A stretch of 64,000 bases of DNA from RYN-230 sp963760405 (lineage in GTDB: Bacteria; Actinomycetota; Actinomycetes; Streptosporangiales; Streptosporangiaceae), in assembly GCA_963760405.1 (NCBI GenBank), contig CAVXCV010000005.1:238006-302005 (forward strand). Direction: 5' to 3'. The position numbers and the translations under genes are program-made. Under the pieces are notes generated by a model. The model was not told the origin of the DNA and did no database searches. It saw only the letters and a program-made list of their open reading frames with translations. Shown piece by piece: positions 53,578 through 60,730 of the stretch (position 1 is the stretch's first letter; each line of letters begins with the position of its first letter).

Positions 53578-54530
53578 ATTTTCGAGCGGGACACCCTGCT
53601 CGCGGCGCTGCTCAGCGTGATACCGAACGCCCGCCGCCATGGATTGCGGATTCTGGTCACCCCGGACACGATCATGCGCTGGCACCGCGACATCGTCCGG
53701 CGCCGCCAGGCGGCGCGGTCGAGGCGCGGCAAGACCGAACAGCCGGCCACCCACCGGAACATCCAGGCCCTGGTCCTCCGGCTAGCCCGCGAGAACCCCG
53801 AATGGGGCTACCGCAGAATCCACGGGGAGCTGCCCGGCCTGGGAGTCAAGGTCGCCGCATCAACCGTATGGGAGATCCTCAAAACCAACGGCATCGATCC
53901 CGCACCGCGGCGGGCTGCAGGCCTGGCCGCAGTTCCTGCGCTGCCCGGCCGAGGCGATCCTGGCCTGCGACTTCTTCAGCGTCGACCTGCTCGACGGCAC
54001 CCAGGCCTACGTCCTAGCCGTGACCGGGCACGCGACCCGGCGCATCCGCATCCTCGGCGTCACGCTGTATCCCACGGGGGAATGGGCTAGCCAGCAGGCC
54101 CGCAACCTGACCATGGACCTCGGTGGACAGGCAGAACGGATGAAGTTCATGATCCGCGACCGCGGATCGAACTACACGGCCGCGTTCGACGCGATCCTGG
54201 CCGACGCGGGCATCCGGACCGTACTCTGCAATGTCCGGACGCCACGCATGAACGCGATCGCCGAACGCTGGATCGGGGGATGCCGCGGCGAGCTCCTAGA
54301 CCGCGCCCTCGTCTGGAACCAGGACCATCTGCGACAGATCCTGCGCCAGTACGAGACCCACCACAATCAGCACCGGCCACACCGGTCGCTGGACGGCGCC
54401 GCGCCGCTGAAGCCGTTACCCGAACCTGCCGATCTTGGGCAGTACCGCGTCCGAAGACACGCTCGCGTCGGTGGCCTGATCAACGAATATCGCCTGGTCG
54501 CATGACCCGGACGGGGTTTTCGGCACGCAC
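53578..54530 (+). pseudogene. Truncated, frameshifted transposase (second element family)
   Basis: Lacks the N-terminal region: homology begins at TLLAALLSVIPNARRHGLRILVTPDTIMRWHRDIVRRR, right beside the preceding element. A base is missing near 53925, where WPQFLRCPAEAILACDFFSVDLLDGTQAYVLAV moves to another frame. The catalytic end is complete (MIRDRGSNYTAAFDAIL, ERWIGGCRGELLDR, GGLINEYRLVA). Its terminal repeat, the complement of GTGCGTGCCGAAAACC, ends at 54530. Confidence 0.82.
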
Positions 54531-54531
54531 A

Positions 54532-54893
54532 GGTGCCGAAAACCTATGCCACCAGGCGATACTCATGAATCACGCCTCCGGCGCGGTCACGGCGCTGGAC
54601 CCGGAAATGGTCCAGGTCGGTGACGCCATCGGGCAGCGGGCGCAGCGGCGCGGCTTGGTTAAGGGTGCGGTGGGGACGGTGGGTGTTGTAGAAGTCCTCG
54701 TACTCGCGCAGCACGGTCATCAGGTGCCGCTGGTTCCAGATCTGGGTCCGGTCCAGCAGCTCTCGCCGGCAGCTGCCGATCCAGCGCTCGATGACTGACT
54801 TCATCCGCGGCGCCTGGACCGCAGAGCGGATGACCCTGACGCCAGCGGCCCAGAACACCGCGTCGGACCGCGGCCGTGAAGCTGGCGTCCCGG
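54532..54893 (-). pseudogene. C-terminal transposase fragment, tail to tail with the previous copy
   Basis: Starts at its own terminal repeat GTGCCGAAAACC (from 54533), one base or so from the end of the previous copy. It encodes AVFWAAGVRVIRSAVQAPRMKSVIERWIGSCRRELLDRTQIWNQRHLMTVLREYEDFYNTHRPHRTLNQAAPLRPLP. The preceding HDRDASFTAA is in another frame, so there is an indel near 54865. Everything upstream is missing and an IS256-type fragment follows. Confidence 0.75.
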
Positions 54894-55100
54894 TCATGCA
54901 GCCTCCCCATAACCGGCGTTGCAGCGGACCTCGACATCGGCGTCCATCATCCGCTGCGCGAACCCCTTGATCATCTCCCGCAGCAGATCCGGGCTCGCCG
55001 ATGCCAGGGTCTCCTCGAACCGCGCGCCAGGAACCGGCACAATGTCACCTACGGCCACTTCGTTCTCCTTCGTCTCAGACAGAGCACTTCGAAGGATCAC
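54894..55100 (-). pseudogene. IS256-family transposase, N-terminal fragment
   Basis: About 68 residues (ETKENEVAVGDIVPVPGARFEETLASASPDLLREMIKGFAQRMMDADVEVRCNAGYGEAA) that match the start of IS256/mutator-type transposases, which normally continue with a DDE domain of about 330 residues. Cut at the junction with the transposase fragment on its left. Confidence 0.65.
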
Positions 55101-55395
55101 GAGGTGGCCGCCTCACGTCACGGCGACACGCCCGACCCGGACGAAACGGTCAGAACCAAGCAGGCACCTCATACACCGCTCCAGCGGACGTGAACCACTC
55201 CTCGCCACCTCCTTCGGCCCAGTACCCCACCCGGTCAAGCACCACGACTTCACTCAGTTCCTGGCCAGGGCTCGCGCGCGCTCGTTCACCAAGTTCCTTC
55301 GGCGCGGTGGTCACGGCGGAGGGGCATGGCACACTACAGCCGACCGCCCCCGCATAATTCGGTGACCCGGCCCGGCAGCAGAGTATGATAATTGT
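55101..55395. other. Gap before the second toxin-antitoxin pair
   Basis: No gene recognised. The last 30 bases are AT-richer and precede the antitoxin ATG, so they probably hold its promoter. Confidence 0.5.
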
Positions 55396-55653
55396 ATGAA
55401 ACGGATCACGGTGAGCCTTCCCGACGAGCTGGTGGAGAAGATCAGGCGCGCTGCCGGAGGAGAGCGGCAGGTCAGCTCGTATGTGGCCACGGCGCTGGAG
55501 GACTACCAGGAGCGCGAGAACCTGGACGATATCCTGGCCGCCTGGCGCGCGGAAACCCCTGTGCCCGAGGAGGTCCGGCGGCAGGTCGAAGCTGAGCTGG
55601 ATCAGGCCGGGCTGACGGGCCAGCCCCCGCAGGGCGGCAGGATGGCCGGGTGA
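55396..55653 (+). CDS. Ribbon-helix-helix antitoxin (VapB-like)
   Basis: 85 residues. MKRITVSLPDELVEKIRRAAGGERQVSSYVATALEDYQERENL is a classic CopG/RHH DNA-binding domain. The acidic C-terminal part would wrap the toxin. Overlaps the toxin start (GTGA). Confidence 0.85.
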   Translation: MKRITVSLPDELVEKIRRAAGGERQVSSYVATALEDYQERENLDDILAAWRAETPVPEEVRRQVEAELDQAGLTGQPPQGGRMAG

Positions 55654-56045
55654 GCGCGGGCTCGACGACCGGGCTCACGCTCGACACCGGCGCGCTCTTG
55701 GCGCTTGACCACCCCGCCAAGGCCGTGGTCATGCAGGCACGCCTGGAAACGGCCCGGCGGCGCGGCGGCACCATCTGCATCCCCGCCGAAGCCGTCGCGC
55801 AGGCGTGGCGCAGCCCTCGGCAGGCCCGCCTCGCCCGGCTGCTCAAGTCTCCGGACATCGACATCGCGGTCATGACGCTCAGCGTGGCCCGCAGCGTCGG
55901 GCTGATGTGCGCGGACACTAACCACGACGATGTCGTGGACGTCCACGTCGTGCTCTGCGCCCGGCAGCGTCATCACGCCATCGTCACCAGCGACCCCCGC
56001 GACATCGCTCGCGTCGACCCGTCGGTGCCGCGAATTCTCGTCTAG
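55650..56045 (+). CDS. PIN-domain toxin (VapC family), second copy
   Basis: 131 residues with the PIN acidic residues in LTLDTGALLALD, IPAEAVAQAW, DDVVDVHVVLCA and IVTSDPRDIARV. It is clearly different from the PIN toxin in the tRNA-Tyr element. Intact with its antitoxin amid broken genes, as expected for an addictive pair. Confidence 0.87.
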   Translation: MSAGSTTGLTLDTGALLALDHPAKAVVMQARLETARRRGGTICIPAEAVAQAWRSPRQARLARLLKSPDIDIAVMTLSVARSVGLMCADTNHDDVVDVHVVLCARQRHHAIVTSDPRDIARVDPSVPRILV

Positions 56046-56334
56046 GAGCTGACCTTGGCGGCCAGGGGCTCGTAGGCGGGGAAAAGCTCGCCCATCCGCG
56101 CACCGGCGTCGCAGCGCTCCCGCCCCGCGAGGTAAGCGCCGAGATCTTCAACATGGACCTGGATCCCCGCCCCGTAACCGGCGAGGTAGGCCACGGGCAT
56201 GCCCCGCTCCTCCCAGACCACAGTGGTCTGGCCGCCGTCGGCGGTCAGCGTGACCTCGATGGACTGGTCCTCAGACTGGTCCGGTTCCCTGGTCAGCACC
56301 AGCAGCCGCCGCGGGGCCTCGCAGGCTTCCACCT
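56042..56334 (-). pseudogene. SRPBCC/AHSA1-type protein, C-terminal fragment
   Basis: The last 96 residues of an SRPBCC-domain protein (RRLLVLTREPDQSEDQSIEVTLTADGGQTTVVWEERGMP, then a C-terminal helix VHVEDLGAYLAG). The start is cut at 56334, exactly at the terminal repeat of the adjoining insertion sequence. Overlaps the vapC stop by 4 bases, convergently. Confidence 0.75.
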
Positions 56335-56359
56335 GTGCGTGCCGAAAACCTCATCCACA

Positions 56360-56743
56360 TCATGCGACCAGGCGATATTCGTTGATCAAGCCACCGACGC
56401 GAACGCGTCTTCGTACGCGGTACCGGTCGAGGTCGACAGGTTGCGGCAGCGGTTTCAGAGGCGCGGCTGCGTGCAGGGAGCGGTGCGGCCGGTGCTGATT
56501 GTGGTGGATCTCGTACTCGCGCAGGATCCGCCGCAGATGGGCCTGGTTCCAGATGAGGGTGCGGTCCAGGAGCTCGCGGCGGCATCCCCCGATCCAGCGT
56601 TCGGCGATCGCGTTCATCCGGGGCGTCGCGACGTTGCAGAGCACGGTCCGGATCCCGGCATCGGCGAGGACCGCGTCGAACGCGGCGGTGAAGTTCGAGC
56701 CGCGGTCGCGGATCATGAACTTGACCCGGTCGGCGCGGTCGCC
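56360..56743 (-). pseudogene. 3' part of the IS110-split transposase
   Basis: Encodes GDRADRVKFMIRDRGSNFTAAFDAVLADAGIRTVLCNVATPRMNAIAERWIGGCRRELLDR to GGLINEYRLVA, the catalytic end. It joins in frame to NLIMDL at 58467 once IS110 and one copy of its CT core are removed. Confidence 0.85.
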
Positions 56744-56766
56744 GAGACATCCGATGCGGTTAGTTG

Positions 56767-58008
56767 TCAAGCGGCGGTGGCCTGGGGGTTGCTGCTGGTT
56801 GTTGGGAAGGCGGTGGCTTCGTGGTAGGGCTGGCGGGTGGCGAGGCAGTGGTGGAGGCAGCCGAGGAGCCGGTTGTAGAGGTTGCGCTGGGCGGCGGTGT
56901 GGCGTTCGTTGTGGTCGCGGCGGCGGTCGTAGTGGGCGCGGGCGCCGGGTGAGGCGGTGAGGGCGGCGAAGGCCCAGGTGTATCCGGCGGCGGCGAGGCG
57001 CTGGTTCTTGACGCGGCGGTGCAGGACGGCGATGCTCTTGCCGCTGGCGCGGGTGACTGGCGCGGCCCCGGCGTAGGCCTTCAGTCCTCTGGCGTCGGTG
57101 AACCGGGATCGGTCGTCGCCGGTCTCGGCGAGCACCCGGGCGCCGGTGAGCGGGCCGGGCCCTGGGAAGCTGGTGATGATCCCGGCGTCCGGGTGCTGGT
57201 TAAAAGAGCCGGTGGCGGCCTGCCCGGGGTCGCTGGCGGCCGCGCAGGCGGCGTCGAGGTGGCGGAGCAGGGCCAGGGCCTGGCGTCCCATGGCCTGCCC
57301 GGCGAGGGGTGGCTGGCGGAGCTGCTGTGTGCGGAACGCGTCGCGGAGCCGGGTGGCTTCGGCGTCGATGCCGCGGCTGCGGCCGGCTTTTCTCAGTAGC
57401 GCCCTGAGCTGGGAGAGAGTGAGGTGGGCTGCGTCGGCGGGGGTGGGCGCGGCGGCCAGGATGGTCCGGGCCTCGGGCCGGAGGAGGCCGCCGCGGGTGC
57501 CGGCGAAGGCGGCCAGGAGGCCGGGGAAGTATTCGCGCAGGCAGCTGCGGAGCTTGTTGTGCGCGGTGGTGCGGTCCCAGACGGCGTCTTGCTGGGCGCG
57601 GGCGAGCACGGCGATGGCTTGCGCGAGTTCGGTGCCGGCGGGCAGCGGCCGGTGGGAGGCCAGGTCGGTGCGCAGGATGTTCGCCAGGACCACGGCGTCG
57701 CCGTGGTCGGATTTGCGGCCCGCGATCGAGTGCCGGTCGCGGTAGCGGGCCACGGCCATCGGGTTGACCGGGTAGACCGCCCGGCCGGTGGCGCGCAGGC
57801 AGGCGGTCAGCAGCCCGCGGGGCGTCTCGATCGCCACCGGGATCAGGTCATCGGCGGTGTCGCCGTGGCTGGCGAGCAGTTCCAGCAGTACGGCCAGCCC
57901 GGCGGGGTCGTCGCTGATGCGGCGGCGGGCCAGCAGCTGGCCGTCCCGCCCGGCCAGGGCGATGTCGTGGTGGTCCTCGGCCCAGTCGATTCCGCAGAAC
58001 ACTTCCAT
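56767..58008 (-). CDS. IS110-family transposase (DEDD recombinase)
   Basis: 413 residues, intact. The N-terminal RuvC-like DEDD domain starts MEVFCGIDWAEDHHDIALAGRDGQLL and includes IETPRGLL and AGRKSDHGDAVVLANILR. The C-terminal Tnp domain has ITSFPGPGPLTGARVLAETGDDRSRFTDARGLKAYAGAAPVTRASGKS with its serine. It recombines DNA under bridge-RNA guidance in characterised relatives such as IS621. Confidence 0.93.
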   Translation of the reverse strand: MEVFCGIDWAEDHHDIALAGRDGQLLARRRISDDPAGLAVLLELLASHGDTADDLIPVAIETPRGLLTACLRATGRAVYPVNPMAVARYRDRHSIAGRKSDHGDAVVLANILRTDLASHRPLPAGTELAQAIAVLARAQQDAVWDRTTAHNKLRSCLREYFPGLLAAFAGTRGGLLRPEARTILAAAPTPADAAHLTLSQLRALLRKAGRSRGIDAEATRLRDAFRTQQLRQPPLAGQAMGRQALALLRHLDAACAAASDPGQAATGSFNQHPDAGIITSFPGPGPLTGARVLAETGDDRSRFTDARGLKAYAGAAPVTRASGKSIAVLHRRVKNQRLAAAGYTWAFAALTASPGARAHYDRRRDHNERHTAAQRNLYNRLLGCLHHCLATRQPYHEATAFPTTSSNPQATAA

Positions 58009-58464
58009 GCTGGTCCTTGTCCTTTCCTGGTTCGCTGCCTGTCCGCGCGCTGGCCCGGCCGCGCGGGGTCACGCACGCTCCCTAATGGAAGGGCTCGGTG
58101 GCCCGCCATCCGATTAGCCGTTCGTGACCTCAGCTTGCCCGCAGGGCCCCGGTCCTGGCCGGACCTCGGATGGCTCCCGTCGTGGCAAGGGGTCATTCCT
58201 GCGGGTGGCTCAGGCCACGACCACCCATACCGGGACCAGCCGCGCATTCTGCGGAACCAGCCCGGCGTGTCACACAATGCGCAGCAGGCAGTGCCAGGGC
58301 CCGGGTCTCATCGAAGGGATCTGAGCCCAGACCAGGTGGTGAATGCGGGTCACCCGGCACCAGCCGCTGCTACCACGCCAGCCAGACAGGGCCCCGTCTC
58401 AGCGCAGGCATCACGTGCCTGGTCCATGAAAGGCCTCAGCAGCTGGCTGCGGTATGCGTCCATT
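58009..58464 (-). ncRNA. Predicted IS110 bridge RNA region
   Basis: Long non-coding end upstream of the transposase. Read on the element strand, 58120-58077 folds as CUAAU...AUUAG enclosing GGGC-CACCGA-GCCC. The 5' loop side AUCGGAUG (58114-58107) equals the element's right end (complement of 56747-56754). The 3' side UCCAUUAG (58089-58082) is complementary to the core plus left end (58466-58459). That is the layout of a donor-binding loop. A further hairpin 5' of it (UGACC...GGUCA, CUUGCC...GGCAAG, about 58195-58126) is the candidate target-binding loop. Exact ends are unknown. Confidence 0.7.
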
Positions 58465-58466
58465 AG

Positions 58467-59174
58467 GTCCATGATCAGGTTGCGGGCCTGCTGGGCGGTC
58501 CACGCTCCGGTGGGATGCAGCGTGACTCCGAGGACGCGGATGCGCCTGCCGGCGTGCTCGATCACGGCCAGGACGTAGGCCTGGGTGCCGTCGAGCAGTT
58601 CCGCCGTAAAGAAGTCGCTCGCCAGGATCGCGCCGGCCTGGGAACGCAGGAATTGCGGCCAGGCTGGCCCGGTCTGTCGCGGCGCGGGATCGATCCCGGC
58701 CTTCTTCAAGATCTCCCATACCGTTGAACGCGGCGACCGTACTCCCAGCCCGGCCAGTTCGCCGTGGATCCGGCGGTAGCCCGAGTCGGGGTTCTCGCGG
58801 GCCAGCCGGAGGATCAGGGCCTTGATGTTCCTGCGGGTCGCTGGCCGGCCGGTCTTGCCGCGCGTGGACCTGGTAGCCCAGCGGCGGCGGACGATATCGC
58901 GGTGCCACCGCAGGATCGTGTCCGGCGTGACCAGGAGCCGCAGCCCGTGGCGCCGCGCTTTCGGTATCACGCTGAGCAGGGTTGCGAGCAGGGCCCGGTC
59001 CGCCCAGTTCAGCTTCGGGCGGCGCAGCTGCCGCCGCTGCAGGACGGAGAGCAGGTGGCGCAGGATCAAGATCTCCGCGGTCTTCCACGCCTCCTCACGC
59101 CGGGACAGCCGCAGCCACGTAATACCCTCGTGATCAGGAGGAAGACGAACCGCAGGCACATGATCAGTGATCAT
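58467..59174 (-). pseudogene. 5' part of the IS110-split transposase
   Basis: From ATG 59174: KTAEILILRHLLSVLQRRQLRRPKLNWADRALLATLLSVIPKARRHGLRLLVTPDTILRWHRDIVRRR, then the HTH region and ASDFFTAELLDGTQAYVLAVIEHAGRRIRVLGVTLHPTGAWTAQQARNLIMDL, where IS110 interrupts it. The open frame also continues upstream into the lnt fragment, giving a fortuitous fusion. Confidence 0.82.
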
Positions 59175-59241
59175 CACGGCCGAGCACCGGACGATCGCAA
59201 CTTCGCTGGTCACAGCCACGGATGGGATTCTCGGCACGCAC

Positions 59242-60141
59242 AACGTCAGCAGCGGGGCGCCCCCGACCGCGACCCAGCGCGCTGTCGGCGCACTAGCCTG
59301 GCTCATCGCCAGCCTGCCCCAGGGGAAGGCGTACGGCCAGCGGTCCCGCACTGACTCGGCGGCCACCCACCAGCCCGCCACCGCTAGCGGCCACGCCCGC
59401 AGCCGCAGCAGCAGGCGCTGGCCCACAGCGAGCACAGCGAAACTCACCATCTGTGCGACTGCCAGGGCCGCCCAGACATACCAGGCGACGTTGACAAGCC
59501 AGGAGATAAGCGGAACGAAAAACGCGGCGCCGAACACGAGCCCTACGACGAGACTAGCCCGTAGGCGCCTGCGCCAGAGCGCCACCGTGAGAAGCGCGCC
59601 GGGCGATAGCCAGCGGCCAGACGCCTACGGGCGGGAAGGCGGCCGCCAGGGCAAGGCCGCCTGCTAGCGCCACCGGTACAGCCCAGCGCAACGCCAGGCC
59701 ACCGCGCGCCGACCCTGGCCGCGAGCCACCCGCCCGCTCCGCTGCAGCCGCCGGGACCGAAGCGGTATCGCCGAGCCGGCGGCTCTGCCGCCCGCCCGGC
59801 CACCGGCGCCGGTCAGCCACACAGCCCCCCCCCCCCCCCGACGCCGTTCCGTAATCTGGCTTGGTCTTGCGAGCGTAACCGCGATCCGGGCCGATGCCAG
59901 CAGCGAAACCTGCCAGGAACCGCCCCTGCAGGCCGGCGCTACGGGAGTGTTCGGCCAACGGTGGAAGTGCCGTCTGGGGTAGCCGGGGAGATGCCCTCTC
60001 ACCAGCGGCGACGGGTGCCATGCCACCGCTCAGCCGTTGGAAATCGGACAGTCCCGGCGCTACCGTGACTGCCGCCGAGGCGGCGGCAGTTCCCGCGCGC
60101 GCAAGCCGCGGCGACGCGACCGGCTTGGCGGCCTCCTCCAT
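59242..60141 (-). pseudogene. lnt: Apolipoprotein N-acyltransferase (Lnt), 5' fragment
   Basis: Encodes the first membrane helices of Lnt: WAVPVALAGGLALAAAFPPVGVWPLAI, then in another frame PGALLTVALWRRRLRASLVVGLVFGAAFFVPLISWLVNV to the conserved AAESVRDRWPYAFPWGRLAMSQ. A one-base indel near 59605 separates the halves. The nitrilase-like catalytic domain is missing because the gene ends at the insertion-sequence repeat at 59241. The upstream part includes a run of 15 C on the plus strand (59825-59839). The true start is unclear. Confidence 0.78.
59825..59839. repeat. Homopolymer of 15 C
   Basis: An uninterrupted C15 (G15 on the lnt strand) in the 5' part of the lnt remnant. It reads as five glycines in one frame. 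Such runs are slippage-prone and also error-prone in sequencing. Confidence 0.9.
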
Positions 60142-60574
60142 GAGTGTTCGCCGGTCGCATCAGGTGAAGGAATTATCGGCACCCACAGGCAGCAGCGGGC
60201 GTGCGGTGCTCACGGCGCCGGTGGTCCGGGCGCTCGACGCGTATCTCGACGGGCGTGAGACCGGGGCGATCTTCGTCACGAAGACGGGACGCCGTATGGA
60301 CCAGCCCGAGGCCTGGCGGATGGTTCGTCGGCTCGCTCGCCGCGCATCGCTCGACGGGGCCGACGAGATCCGCCCGCACTCGCTCCGGGTCGCGTTCATC
60401 ACCGGCGCGCGTGAGGCGGGCGTCCCCCTCGAGGACGTCCAGGACGCTGCCGGGCACGCCGACCCAAGGACGACGCGCCGTTACGACCGCGGCCGCCACT
60501 CCCTCGACCGGCACGCGTCGTACGCCGTGACAGCGTGGCTGACTGGACAGGACGATGCTCCCTCGGGGTGTTGA
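60141..60574 (+). pseudogene. Tyrosine recombinase, C-terminal fragment
   Basis: Retains ALDAYLDGRETGAIFVTKTGRRMDQPEAWRMVRRLARRA, the HSLR box (RPHSLRVAFITGAREAGVPLEDVQDAAGHADPRTTRRYDR) with the catalytic Tyr, and the end of a XerC-like protein. The domain half with the first catalytic Arg is absent, so it is inactive. It is unrelated in sequence to the tRNA-Tyr integrase and marks a second, older mobile element. Confidence 0.8.
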
Positions 60575-60730
60575 GCGCCACTTCCCGGGCGCGATCTCGG
60601 CTGCGGTCGCAACCTCGGAGGAACGTGCTGTCTTTCTTGCCATCCACCATCGCTCGTGGTGCTGGTCTTGATACAGGCCGTGTCGGGGTAAGAGCAACGA
60701 GTTCACAGTCCTTCACTGGGCAGGCAGGAT

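Larger units (their letters stand above)
56744..58466 (-). mobile_element. IS110-family element with exact ends
   Basis: Removing it restores the host transposase frame (NLIMDL|GDRADRVK), which fixes the ends. A CT dinucleotide core on the element strand is present at both junctions (56744-56745 and 58465-58466). The element has no terminal inverted repeats, a short 3' end (21 bp) and a 456-bp 5' non-coding end, the IS110-subgroup layout with a bridge RNA upstream of the transposase. Confidence 0.88.
56335..59241 (-). mobile_element. Insertion sequence split by an IS110 element
   Basis: Imperfect 22-bp terminal repeats at 56335-56356 and 59220-59241 (GTGCGTGCCGA shared, 3 mismatches in 22). 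The transposase gene runs on the minus strand from about 59174 and is interrupted at 58466/56744 by IS110. The left flank is an SRPBCC gene fragment and the right flank an lnt fragment, so the element also marks a deletion junction. Confidence 0.8.

Noticed and set aside
59585..60141. A genuine fusion of Lnt with a transposase domain
   Set aside because: The continuous frame is created by the insertion-sequence end at 59241. Each part matches a separate family and Lnt is truncated.
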